A stretch of DNA of 28,598 nucleotides from Gnetum montanum (GCA_015680685.1 MNCI01017748.1:64214-92811); one strand, 5' to 3'; shown: positions 1 to 10,216, counted from the first letter of the stretch. Numbers and translations: made by a program. The notes: generated by a model not told the origin, from the letters alone.

Positions 1-508
1 TGCCCTCACTTCAATATATACATGACCCCCCTGTGCTAATCAATGCAAGGGAAGTTTTTCAAATTTCTCTCTACAACTTGCGATTGCGCGTCCCTTGCTT
101 TCATATCCATAACTCGCTCGCTGGTACTTCGACTTTCATTCTGTTTGAACCTATTTGAACCCAGAGTGTTCAGCTTAGTCGTGGGGGAGAGGGTACATGC
201 TGAATAGCATATAAAATTTTTTGTACATGCCAAATAGTGCATAAATTTTTTGAAATTCATGATTTCCCAAAGGACATATTTAAGGGTAATTAGTTCTAAA
301 ATAAAGAATAAAATGTGTCAAAAATAATTTCATCCCCTTAGTTATACCAGAAAATTAAATTGGGAAGCCACCTATGTCACAAAATCCATTATTACAATTT
401 TCGGGCACGATCACACGCTATAACATAAGATCTTTAATTAAGGCAAGCAGTAAGGTATAACTTGATTTCCTAAAAAACCTTACTAATTCTTGACCCGTGT
501 GATTGCAG
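1..508 (+). other. Non-coding internal region of the first LTR element, with a second purine tract
   Basis: No reading frame here resembles a known protein, and the small minus-strand frame at 36-260 looks fortuitous. At 177-195 the sequence AGTCGTGGGGGAGAGGGTA closely resembles the real polypurine tract at 1265-1276. Athila-type elements often carry such an internal tract between pol and the late ORF. The segment ends in GTGATTGCAG directly before the ATG at 509, which fits a 3' splice acceptor for a spliced late ORF. That splicing role is inferred, not shown. Confidence 0.4.
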
Positions 509-1279
509 ATGGCTTCGAAATATGCACAGCAGGAGGGTCCTGTTCAAGGTGGAACGAAACGATCTCAGAGAGGTGGAAGACAAGGCCTTGCCGAACAACA
601 TGCAAAATAGGAGGAACAATCATTCTGCATTTATCAAAAAGATCCTCCTACCATATGGTCTGGGCAGGCAGAAGCAAGAGATACCCTCTCTGAAAGCAAT
701 GCCTGGTACTTAGGGGAAATGTACCAATTTTGGCACAACAAAGAAGAAGGAACCATAGTTAAAAATTGTGGTGTGACTATTGATTTCTCTATTCAAGCCA
801 TTCTGGAAGTATTAAACCTTCCGAATATAGGGCCAAAGGTTGCTCAGAACCATCTGGACACTTTCGGAATTGAGCAACTTAATAAACTATTGACAAAGAA
901 TAAAAGGGTGGCAGAAGAAAAAGAGAAGGCTATCTAGGTTGCCTCTATGGCACAAGTGCAAACTTACATGCATGCCAAGGCACTCAAGGCCTTACAAGAG
1001 GAGGAACTCCAAGCTATACTTCAATGCTATCAAATCCCAGACCTAGAGTGCAAGAAAAGAGAAAGAAACCTATGGAAGAGTCATCGCCACCAGAAACTAC
1101 ATGAGTTCCAAATTTTTGTAAATATTATGTGTGTTGTGTCTTTGTTTTGTTTTCTTCCCACACTGTGGCATCATCCCATTTCTCCATCTAATAATCCCAT
1201 ACCTATCCACTGTGTAATCAATGTAGCTTGTTCTCACTTTAACTCAAGGACGAGTTTTCATTCAGTCGTGGGGGTATGA
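509..1279 (+). pseudogene. Late ORF of the LTR element, similar to 'putative plant transposon protein' domains
   Basis: One reading frame of 257 codons runs from ATG 509 to a TGA at 1277-1279, at the LTR border. It is interrupted only by TAG at 608-610 and TAG at 935-937. The N-terminus (MASKYAQQ, then Gly/Arg-rich) is basic. Codons 70-120 contain the pattern NKEEGTIVKNCGVTIDF followed by an Ile and Leu-Pro motif. This resembles the 'VRG..V.F....IN..LGLP' signature of the domain found in late or env-like ORFs of plant Athila-type elements. After the second TAG the frame continues with a Lys/Glu-rich helix-like stretch (codons 147-192) and then a hydrophobic stretch. Both breaks are TAG, so single CAG-to-TAG or TGG-to-TAG changes would explain them. 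No enzymatic motif is visible, and the function of this family is unknown. Confidence 0.55.
1265..1276 (+). other. Polypurine tract of the first LTR element
   Basis: GTCGTGGGGGTA lies directly against the TGATGAG start of the LTR, where plus-strand priming is expected. The preceding context (CAAGGACGAGTTTTCATTCA) is closely matched on the minus strand at 11097-11135 next to the LTR of the other gypsy element. Confidence 0.7.
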
Positions 1280-2246
1280 TGAGACATGAAATTGCTCATA
1301 TTGCTAGCAGTTGCGTTAAGGCACCCACGTTATATCATGGGTCGCGATATATCATGGGCCGCGATATGCGATATCACGTACGCAATATCATGTACGCAAT
1401 ATCGCGGCTTCCCCGCAATATCGCAGTTAGCCGCAATTTCTATAAATAAGAGGCAGCTCTTCCTCATTTCCATCCCAATTTTAGAGTAGCAAAGCTCTGG
1501 CAGTTTGATCCCTCCAGAGTTAGAATTTTTCCCGTGTCTTCCCGCAGTGTGGTGAATGTGATTGTACGGTGTCTTTATTCAAGTGTGTCGTACTTGGACA
1601 TGCACATGACCGGCAATAAAGATCAAGATTACTTCATCATTGCAGCATTCACTTAGTTTATTTATTTGTTATTTATTTAATGTTATTTATTTCTTTCATA
1701 GCACGGTGTGAGTACGACTTAACTACGAGCATCTACGGGTGTGTACGGCTAGTTAAGGAATTAGTTGCTCATCGCGATTAGTCTCTCACCCTGAAAATCC
1801 TAGAAGCGGAATGAGTACAACTTGATTACGAGCTTTTAAGTGTGACTGCTTGGTAGCCCAGTGGTGTAGCTAGGGGGATCTACGCTTGGTAACCCAGTGG
1901 CATCGTGCATGAAGTCCAAGATGTGTACGGTTGATCAAGGAATCGGTTGCTCGTCACACTTAGGCTAGATTAGATTTTCTTACCCTTTTCCTCTTAGATT
2001 AGAATTAGTTAATATTATTTTCCACTTCCATCAGGAGTAGCATTAGAATTAGAACACATCATACACCTCATCTAGACTAAACCATACGTGACATATGCAA
2101 AACTAGTCTAGATGGGAAGACAGCGAACTACGACCTAAGGCTAACTATCTAGGTGCCACAACTAGTCCATCTACAGAGTTTGACCGGATCGCGCGTACAC
2201 GCTCGTATTCGTATGGTTGAGTGTAGGGGTACCTCGGCACTCATCA
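1277..2246 (+). repeat. 3' LTR (970 bp) of the first gypsy-like element
   Basis: The LTR is bounded by TGATGAG and CTCATCA. U3 holds a cluster of short palindromes built on GATATC and CGCGATAT between about 1333 and 1435, then a TATA box (TATAAATA, 1441-1448). A polyadenylation signal AATAAA lies at 1615-1620. U5 contains an internal degenerate direct duplication: GAGTACGACTT at 1710 with GAGTACAACTT at 1813, and GTGTACGG at 1741 with the same at 1923. The U5 stretch CTAGGTGCCACAACTAGTCC is almost identical to the minus-strand sequence at 10297-10317 and 15885-15905, so the two elements belong to related families. Confidence 0.75.
1441..1448 (+). promoter_or_regulatory. LTR TATA box
   Basis: TATAAATA lies 164 bp inside the LTR and is followed about 170 bp later by AATAAA (1615-1620). 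That is the usual U3/R arrangement for retrotransposon transcription. The homologous LTRs at 10217-11096 and 15811-16684 have TATAAATA at the equivalent place. Confidence 0.6.
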
Positions 2247-2955
2247 CAAGGTGAATTTTGTTAATTCTCAGAGGGCTTTGATAGCTCAGAGTTCTAATAT
2301 ATCTTCTTCTCAGTCCTTGAAATTGGATTTCACTGTCAAGAGCATATCAACAAAAGATATGGAGGATGTAACAACTTAAAGATATGTTGGATGAAGAATT
2401 AAAAATAGAAGTTGAAGCTATAAATTTGGATTCAAACATAATAACAAACATTACTAAAAATATCAATGGCCCATCAAATAAGGAGCTAGCCAGCATGACA
2501 ACGAGCATTTCATGGGAGTCGTAGCAGTGGTGGGCAACATTGGCAACACAGGTAACTAACGTGCAAGTGGTGGCAAAGGTGAACATAACCAACAATGATG
2601 GACATGGATGAGTGATGGACGTGGGCATTCATAACAATGGTGGTGAGATGCTTATAGGAGGAGAAGTGGTGAGCAAGCAAGAGGGGAAGACATTGTTTGA
2701 GGTCTCTTGCTTACTACCAGTAGACGATAGTCAAAAGGTGGTAGTTCATGGTGTTAAATGGTAAACAATGGTGGCATGCACGGATGATGATTATCTCTCA
2801 GCCTTCCCCTCTCCCATCAGTAGATGCATAAATAATGGCATGTGGAAAGTGTGCACATGGCAGGTAGTCAGTTGGTGATTAGAGTAGGGCCTCTCTCTCC
2901 CAATGATTAGTGGGCGAACGATGTTTGTGGTAGTAACATTTGCAACATTTCCCAT
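2247..2955 (+). repeat. Direct repeat copy A (~700 bp), partner of 3612-4345
   Basis: The sequence from CAAGGTGAA at 2247 onward matches 3615 onward for roughly 700 bp. Clear blocks of identity include TTCTAATATATCTTCTTCT and AGATATGTTGGATGAAGAAT. The offset is about 1365 bp. In this copy the open frame seen in copy B is destroyed. The left border is the end of the LTR at 2246, so copy A was cut by that insertion and its left part should lie beyond the far end of the element, outside the window. I do not recognise the family. Confidence 0.65.
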
Positions 2956-3611
2956 GTTAGGCATGGGGTCATGACTTATTGGTCTAATCACCAAGGTATG
3001 ATTTCATGATATGAATAGGATGCTTTCAATGAGAGGTACCATGCAACCTTTAAATTATTATCATATATCGAAAAAATCCCCTCTCCTAACAATGATGACC
3101 CATACTTATAGTTTTTTTTGGGTTTTGATCTTCCCTTTCTTCTAAAATGATGATCCCTAATTATATTTTACTTAACTTCTACTTTAAGCATTATTATATG
3201 TACAAAACAAATACAAGCAACATTTAAGTGATTGTTAGAATAACTAGATGATGGTACATATCACCAACATGAAAAAAAAATTATAGAACTTAATTAGAAT
3301 TGGTGTGACATATTATCCAATGAAATCAAACCCATAACTTAACCTCTCTAAATCAAACATTTAGATTTGACACTAGCCTTGATTTTTTAGAATTTATAAA
3401 GCTTAGGATTCTATGTACATAGACTTAAGTCACACCAAGGCCCCACTACAATGAGGTGTTGTTGGCATAAGTTGCACACAAAAAATCCTTATGCTAAATA
3501 CTTCTAAATTTGGATTTATATTCTATATAAGAGAGATGCTCCTCTCAACGCTGTAGAAATTGTTAGGATATCATATCCATCTGAAATAACATTTAGCATC
3601 TCTAGGAAGTT
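2956..3611. other. Spacer between the two direct-repeat copies
   Basis: AT-rich sequence with no reading frame resembling a known protein. I see no LTR borders that would turn repeats A and B plus this spacer into one small LTR element. Its relation to the repeats is unknown. Confidence 0.4.
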
Positions 3612-4345
3612 GCAAGGTGAAGTTCATTAATTCTCAAAGGTTTTTGATAGCTTAGAGTTCTAATATATCTTCTTCTTTGTCCTTGAAGTTAACTTTCACT
3701 TTCAAGAGCATATCAATGAAAGATATGGAGGGTTTATATTATCCTCACTTGAATAAACAACACAAAGATATGTTGGATGAAGAATTAAATGCAAGAGTTG
3801 AAGTTGTAAATTTGGATTCAAACATAATAATAGACATTACTAAAAATATCAGTGGCCTAATGGCCCATCAAATAAGGAGCCAGCTAGTGCAACAGCAGGT
3901 GTTTCATGGAAGTCGTGGTTGTGGTGGGCAATGTGGGCAACATAAGTAACCTATGTGCAAATAGTGGTAGATGTGAATGTAATTGATAGTGGTGGACATG
4001 GATCAGTGGCAAATATGGGCATTCATAACAGTGGTGGGAAGTGACATATAAGAGGGGAAGTGGTCAACAAGCAAGAGGGGAAGACATCGTCAGAGGTCTT
4101 CCAATCACTAGTTGTGGACAGGAGTCAAAAGGTGGCAACACATGGTGTCAAATGATAAATAGCGACAATGCATGAGGATGATGATCATCTCTTAGCTTCC
4201 CCCTCTCTTACCAATAGGCATGCTAATAGGGGCATGTAGACAAGATGCACATGGCTAGTAGTCACCGGGCGATCAGAACACGATCTCTCTCTCTTGGTGA
4301 TTAGTGGGTAAAGAGCATTTCTGGCAATAGCATCCACGACAACTT
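3612..4345 (+). repeat. Direct repeat copy B (~730 bp), with a short open frame
   Basis: This is the better preserved copy of the repeat starting at 2247. It contains an open stretch at 3677-3949; the first ATG is at 3716 and would give about 77 codons. The predicted peptide is acidic, then ends in a Gln-rich and Gly/Cys-rich tail. I recognise no domain. Because copy A has lost this frame, I do not call it a gene. GCAAGGTGAA at 3614-3623 shows what the site looked like before the LTR element inserted into copy A. Confidence 0.6.
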
Positions 4346-7190
4346 CCAATGGCTATAGCATGCGCATGCATTAACAAGAGCATGGAAGTTAACTGCTAGT
4401 GATGAGTAAGCATGAAAAACTATGGCAATGGTGAATGTAGGCGACAAACAATGATGTTGCAGGTAGTGTAAGGCGATGAATTTAGCATGTAATGATGACA
4501 TATGAACAATAGCAGATGATGGTAACTGAGGATAGGAGCAACAGATGGCAGTGTGTGTTAGAGGCACAAATGGTAGAGGTACTGATGTGAACCAGTAGCA
4601 GCTGATGGGCAACCGGAGCCTATGGATGGTAGTAAGTGGCAGGTGTGATAGACGACAGTGCATGTCAATGATAGTGGCAAATGGCAGCAGTGGCGACAGT
4701 GGCAACATGTTCCTATGCAATGGGGGCTTTTTTATAAAGGTAGCAAGGTTTTTTGCCTAGCAACAACAATGTTGTGAGTAGTGATAGCAAACAACGATGA
4801 ATGAAAACATCGTGACAACAAAGGGGTAGGATCTCTATTTAATCATTTAATGTCACATAGCTCAATCTAGCTGAGACTATTATTGGGCTTCCATGCCCTA
4901 ACGAGAGGCAACCTAGGCGATAGTCTCCCTAAATGAGTTTTTCTAGGTTTTGATGTGTCCAAAATTTACACATCAACAATGGCATCCTAAAATAAAATGG
5001 GCCACCATATTTATATAAGTGGCATAAAACTTATTCAACTGTGTTTCTGTAACAAAGAATTAGAAATTAAAAAAATGAAATTGTAAACCATGTAGCCTAC
5101 CGTCGTATCCATCTAGTGAGTAGCACAAAAACTAACTCATCAGTTTTCTCATTGCATTCATGAACCTTCAATAGTATGAAGTTGTTGTAGCATGTATGCC
5201 AATCATGTTCCTATTATAAAGAATTTAAACATCATTTCAAAAGGAAAAAAATCAATTATCTTTGGCTATGATCTATTTGTAGTCGTAAATATGAACCATT
5301 TGGCATTCCAAAAAATTTTATCTTGAATTATTCCCTATGCTACCACAAACACTTATAAGGTTGCAATGCATATTTAAACACTCAATTTCCAGAATTATCT
5401 ACAAAAGAAATGTTAACATGAAAAAATTGAAGAAATAAGATACTATGATCAGATCTATTCTACCATCTAGAGACATTAAGTATATTTTCACCCAAAAGGT
5501 CAAAATTGTTAAAGCAAAATCCTTCTAGTATGAAGATTACAAAGAATTTGAAGTACCTTTTTTCCCTTACCAGTGAATTATGAGACATGATGTAACAACA
5601 GAAAGAAAGAAAAGCACTTTTATTTCATTGTGGTAGATTCCATGATGGTGGAGAAATAATACATGAAAGTCTACAAGGCATTGAAAAAACAAATTGGATC
5701 CAGATGGTGCAAGGAAAATGGGAAAGGAGTAGAGGAATAGAGGATGTATGAGTAATTTAGTTTTCATCAAATTTAACTTTTTATATGATATGTTTGATGA
5801 CAACAGACTTGTTCAAAAAAAATAATTCAATTCCTTTCCTAGGTAGCAAAATGGCTCTTTCAAGATTCATCCTCCATTCTCTTTGCATATTAAAATATAC
5901 AAAATGGTAGTTTTTAGATATTAAATGTGCTATACATGATAGTGTAATATGTACATATAAGTATTGTCATATCTATGTAAATATTATTTTGGCTAAGAGG
6001 CCAACAACTAGTTGGCTAGACTTTAGTATGGAAAATAAATAATCATAATCATAAACGTTGGGTTAAGACATGAATATGACCTACAAACCACAAGTCGTAT
6101 ATTCTTAACTATATCTTAGGTAGCCGTAATAACATAAATTCTAAAACTACTTTATCTTATAGATTTTGTATATTATTTTTTATTTTATTTCAAAGGTATA
6201 AATTTAATATGTAGTAAAGTTTACAAGTAAGCAACAGTAAGTTCACTAATTAATAACTAATTCTAACATATGTTTTTAAACTTTGTATCTTAGGTTTCCT
6301 TATATTATAAATAATAGTTTGTTAGTTGGAATTGCACATAGACCACCACTATACCTCTTGTATTATTATCTAAATTCTACCAAAGTATTGTGCTAACCGT
6401 ATGTCCTCCAACCTTAAAATGTGGTAGTCTAATTTACTTTCAAAATAATGAGATGATTCTTTTTTTAATCCATAATTTTGAGTATCCCAAATTCTAAATT
6501 TCTTATATTTTTTATTTTTTAAAATTTTGAATTTATAGAGTTAACATCTTGTATTGCTTTTCATGTTTGGATGCAAATCTAATATAATCCTCACTTCTCT
6601 CTTATTACAAATGCCTCAAGATTTATGGGTTTTAGCTACTTAAATTTTTTGTGATTAAATGCATTGTACCTTAATTAATATCACATTATTTTGATAAATA
6701 TGGATGCTTGGTTTTGTTTATAGTATTAATAAAGGATTTATAGAACCACAACTAATTTTTATATGCTTGCCCTTATGGGGCCTTTCTTGGTAGGATGAAT
6801 ATTGAGCCTTTAGGTGACAAGGATATATAGTTAGTGTAATACTTGTAACACTAATCAAACTATGCTATCCTCATAAAAAAAATATGAGAGAATGCTCATT
6901 AATACTTGTCAAGTAAAGAAGTTCATATATGAATTTAAATCTTAATTGGTGCCATCACTTACATCCTAGAAAATTTGCTAAATATGAAGTTTAAATCTAT
7001 TGCTTTGCTTGTAAGAAGTCAACTACAAGGTCATTTATTTGGTTCATATTTTTTGAATATAGATATAAATCCAAGTAACTAAAGAAATAAGAGTTTTTAA
7101 ACATTACAAAAGGACATAAAAATGTAAGGCAATCATTGTAATGGAAAATGAGCAAGCTAAATAACAAGATACTTTATGTAATCAATGACG
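4346..7190. other. Anonymous AT-rich intergenic DNA
   Basis: 4346-4850 is rich in GTG/GGTAG-type simple composition. It produces a long minus-strand frame (4301-4720) of low-complexity His/Pro/Leu sequence with no recognisable domain. 4850-7190 is AT-rich with short homopolymer runs and frequent stops in all frames. I see no gene, RNA or transposon borders. Confidence 0.5.
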
Positions 7191-7260
7191 TAGAGCCTAC
7201 TTGTTAAGGTACGTAATATTTATCCTAAAGTCACACGGTTTGATTCCAATGTATTAAGTA
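7191..7260 (+). repeat. Possible tRNA-derived SINE head
   Basis: TAGAGCCTACTTGTTAAGGT (7191-7210) resembles a pol III A box. GGTTTGATTCC (7237-7247) differs from a canonical B box (GGTTCGANTCC) by one C-to-T change, and the spacing is right. TATCCTAAAG precedes the B box, as in many plant SINE heads. A related signal, TCCTAAAG with GGTTCGAGCCC, occurs near 23245-23273. I did not find a clear tail or target-site duplication, so the extent is open. Confidence 0.35.
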
Positions 7261-7869
7261 ATATATAAAATTTGATTAAAATTTTAGTTTAATAAATAAT
7301 AAATAATTAGATGAGCTAAATATACTTATCAAAATTTATGCATTACATTTAAGGATTTTGATATTAAAATATAATTGTACTCAACCTATAAATTTAAGTT
7401 TTTCATTATAAGCTTCCCTTCCAAATGGATACATTTGCTGACATATCCTTATATTAAAAATTAAAATAATTCAAGTCAATAGTTTAATGTATCAAACCCA
7501 TGTTTGAGTTCAATTAATTAAAAAATGCATTGGTCCTTAAGTGCAAGCTTAAAGGTTTGATGCAAAGTGTGATGGTCCACAAAGTAGAGTTGATTCAGAA
7601 CCTAATAGCTGTACATGTTGGAAACAATAGAAAGACAGTAGTGTTCCTATCCAACCTTCATTCCAACCTAATAGCAGCTCTTTGTCTAGTCTGTGTATCA
7701 GTCTAGCAACTTATTTTCCTCTATAGTCTCGAGAATCACTTTTGAGTTTACCATACCAAAATCATGAAAGAGTAGAATAAGAACATTACTTGGTATACAG
7801 ATATAGTACTTCACAATAGGATCAACTTAATGAAAAAAAGTAAAGAAAAAATAGTGGAAAGAGAGGATA
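7261..7869. other. Anonymous AT-rich DNA
   Basis: No coding signal or repeat border is recognised. It ends where base composition shifts to a less AT-rich island. Confidence 0.4.
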
Positions 7870-8072
7870 AGAAGCTGGAGTGAAGCAAAGATGCTTGTGT
7901 TTCTTCACAGGAGGCCACCAGCTAGCCAATGAAAGGGCCCAAAGACACAAACACAGCTCGCATTGCTCGCAGGAAGAACATAAAATGCCATCATGTGTTC
8001 AAGCCAGCAAAAATGATCAGTCAAAAAGGCCCAGAAATGCCCATTAAAGACCAACCACAATAACCCGAAGCG

Positions 8073-8267
8073 TCATTTTTGAAGTGTGTTTTCACAATAA
8101 ATCACAGCAGCAGAGAGATTCGGACTAACAAAACAACAACGGCGGATGTGAAAGAGGAGGCGCGGGAAGGAGGAAACGGATGACCATGAATCCACAGTGT
8201 GGATGGACATGAGGGAGTTGAAATCATGGCCATTGTAGCATACTGGATTCACCAAATTCATGGCCAC
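8073..8267 (-). CDS. Possible first exon with a plastid-transit-like peptide, product unknown
   Basis: This 64-codon minus-strand frame lies in a region (about 7870-8570) clearly less AT-rich than its surroundings. The predicted peptide starts MAMNLVNPVCYNGHDF and continues Ser-rich. It then has an Arg/Cys cluster (HIRRCC) and SPNLSAAV, and it contains few acidic residues. That composition suggests a chloroplast transit peptide. On the minus strand upstream, TATA-like CATTAATATATG (about 8469-8480) and a CACGTG (8443-8448) are present. I see no downstream exon, and no domain is recognised. It could be a relict 5' exon or pure chance. Confidence 0.25.
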   Translation of the reverse strand: MAMNLVNPVCYNGHDFNSLMSIHTVDSWSSVSSFPRLLFHIRRCCFVSPNLSAAVIYCENTLQK

Positions 8268-8887
8268 CTTCCTATTCTTTTAGACTAAAAAGCCGTTGTG
8301 AATGAATGAGGGGCTTCAATCCTCACAAAGTTCTAAAACATGATCGGCAAGGGTGCAGCACAAAATCAACTTGGTTTCTACCTATGGCGAAACAAACAAG
8401 CGATGATGCTATTTGAAACGTTCAGATACACACTAATCCCACACGTGTAATGAACCCGCTCTCGTCTCTACATATATTAATGATACCAAAACCATTTAAG
8501 CATCTGGATAGAGTGGGTGGTGATGTGCTTCAGCCAAAGATAGGACAAACGGAGTCCATTATGTGCAGGCCAACATGGCCTGGAGAGTTAGAGGAGCCAA
8601 ATTTGCTTATTCTTTGAATAATAGAATCTTATGTTTATTGAATTTTTTTTATACTTTTATTTTTAGTAGATTTTTATTCTTTGACATAGTAGTTCTGCCA
8701 TATCATCATCTTCATCCTAGTTATGGCATATATAGTTATTATTATTTAATTTAAATATGTTCTAATTTAAATATGTTCTATGTTATCCATAGATATTTTA
8801 ATTTAAACTGGTACTAAGTTATTAATAGATATACATTCATTCATAATTAATAGTTTTGTATTTTTAGGTTCTTTCATGAGTAGGTAA

Positions 8888-9126
8888 CTATTGATTGAAA
8901 ATGCTAAAAATTTACAAAATTATATTAAGTTTTGTCAAGAATTTGGTCTTTTACATAGAGAAAAAATTTGCTCCAATTGTAGAATACCGATGAAAATGAG
9001 AAGGGACACAAAAAAAGATTAATATTTGTATGTTCCCAATGGGATGCTAAAGAAAGCATTCATTATGAAACATGGTTCCAAAATTCAAAGTTGAATAATG
9101 CGGATGTCATAAGAAGAAAGCTAAGT
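8888..9126 (+). pseudogene. IS1595/ISXO2-like (Merlin-type) transposase N-terminal fragment
   Basis: Two overlapping frames, shifted by a one-base loss near 9017-9021, together read like the N-terminal zinc-ribbon module of IS1595/ISXO2 transposases (Merlin superfamily in eukaryotes). Frame one (8888-9022) contains a helix and CQEFGLL, then ICSNC with a conserved-looking Met (PMKM). Frame two (9019-9126) continues FVCSQ, then KESIHYETWFQNSKL. This resembles the family pattern 'GLL...C..C...M....(W)C......SIR.GTWF..SKL'. The catalytic DDE part is not recognisable downstream. A further open stretch (TLKDITQIF, about 9178 onward) might continue it. The family call is from memory of the motif. 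Confidence 0.45.
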
Positions 9127-10168
9127 TGAATATCATACTTTTTCTTGGTTTAGTTGATGAACTCCATTAATAAGTAACCTTGAAAGATATTACACAAATC
9201 TTTACTAACATTGGATATTTCAAAAAAATTATTAAATTAATAGTTTTTATTTCTAATTTGTTTAGTTTAAATCTAGTTGTTTATTTAAAAAAATGGATTA
9301 TATTCTCTGGTATTGATGATTCATATTAGTCATAACTCATAGATTTTGGAATTTTTTTCTTTTTTACTTTAGAATCATGTGATTTGTATTTCAAAACCAA
9401 TGATTTTTTTGAAGTAATTATATTTAATGTTTAAAGTAATTTTGTTTGAGAAGTTCCTTAAAAAAAAACCATTCATGGATATGCTTAGGAAATCATACAT
9501 ATATATTCTTACCTTTTCTTTGAAATTTTCCAAATATGAAGTTTCCAAAATACAATTTTCCTTTGGGAGAATCTAGAAGAAGAGAGTGTCATGAAGGCCA
9601 TAAAAAAATATTTAGGATGCATGCATCATGATGGCCAAAGATAAAAATGACCTTTTATCATGCATAAAAATAAGTGAGCCTTGGTCAATGTTAATGGTAT
9701 TCCTATTATTCATTGTTCCTATACATGTTAAAATAGTTTGTAAATAAATGCTATATAGATGTGTGGTGTAGAGCTTATTGATAAGAATAATTAAAAAATT
9801 GAAAAACTTCAAAAATAGTTCTTATTGTATAAATTCAAGGTGAAAATTAAAGTTCCTTTAGAAGCGAATTTGTTGAGATTGAAAGTTGAAGCAGTATATC
9901 ATTTCTTAATATTTTACATGAGAAATAAAAGTAGATTGTAATGTAAGAAAATTTTGTTGTAAGACATTGAGTAAAACATGCATCTAACTGAATTGCACAA
10001 ACTCACTAAATTGCAAAAATAAACCAAAAATTGACCTCCAACCATTGATGCTCTCGTTTGGACTACGTGAACGTGTTTTGAAGAGTGCTTTGGATTCTTT
10101 TATCACACTAATGCTCAACAATGATGGTGTATGTAGACTTTGAGTGTTTATGATAGGGACCCAAAAAT
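9127..10168. other. Anonymous AT-rich DNA between transposon remnants
   Basis: No complete reading frame or repeat border is recognised. The minus frame at 9612-9812 looks fortuitous. Part of this stretch may be the rest of the decayed transposase that starts at 8888, but I cannot identify catalytic residues. Confidence 0.35.
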
Positions 10169-10216
10169 TGTAACACTACAGTAAGTTTGATATCTTTTAG
10201 TGTTTTTTTTGTTCTC
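10169..10216 (-). repeat. Outer (U5) part of the copia 3' LTR, left of the gypsy insertion
   Basis: TGTAACA on the + strand at 10169 is the complement of an LTR end TGTTACA, pairing with the LTR start TGTAAAC at 17014. Positions 10212-10216 are the TTCTC copy of the gypsy target duplication. The R/U5 segment would be only about 60 bp, which is short, so this border is tentative. Confidence 0.4.

Larger units (their letters stand above)
1..2246 (+). mobile_element. Ty3/gypsy-like LTR element, 3' part only
   Basis: The window opens inside the internal region of an LTR retrotransposon and contains its 3' end. In order there is a purine-rich tract at 177-195, a coding frame at 509-1279, a polypurine tract at 1265-1276 and a complete LTR at 1277-2246. 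The 5' LTR, gag and pol would lie left of the window or have been lost. The LTR starts TGATGAG and ends CTCATCA, a perfect 7-bp inverted pair, which fixes both borders. The layout (late ORF before the PPT, second purine tract upstream of it) resembles Athila-type Ty3/gypsy elements. That lineage call is inference, because no reverse transcriptase is visible here. Its LTR is related to that of the minus-strand element at 10217-16684, but it keeps many more CpG sites. Confidence 0.75.

Noticed and set aside
1286-1489. Open + frame inside the LTR
   Set aside because: It lies in U3, over the palindrome cluster and TATA box, and has no recognisable domain.
1849-1901. CTTGGTAGCCCAGTGG repeated twice, tRNA-like look
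   Set aside because: There is no matching acceptor stem, anticodon loop or B box. It is part of U5 in the LTR.
4301-4720. 139-codon minus-strand frame
   Set aside because: The peptide is biased in His/Pro/Leu/Ser from simple GTG/GGTAG composition, shows no domain, and its DNA overlaps the end of the repeated segment.
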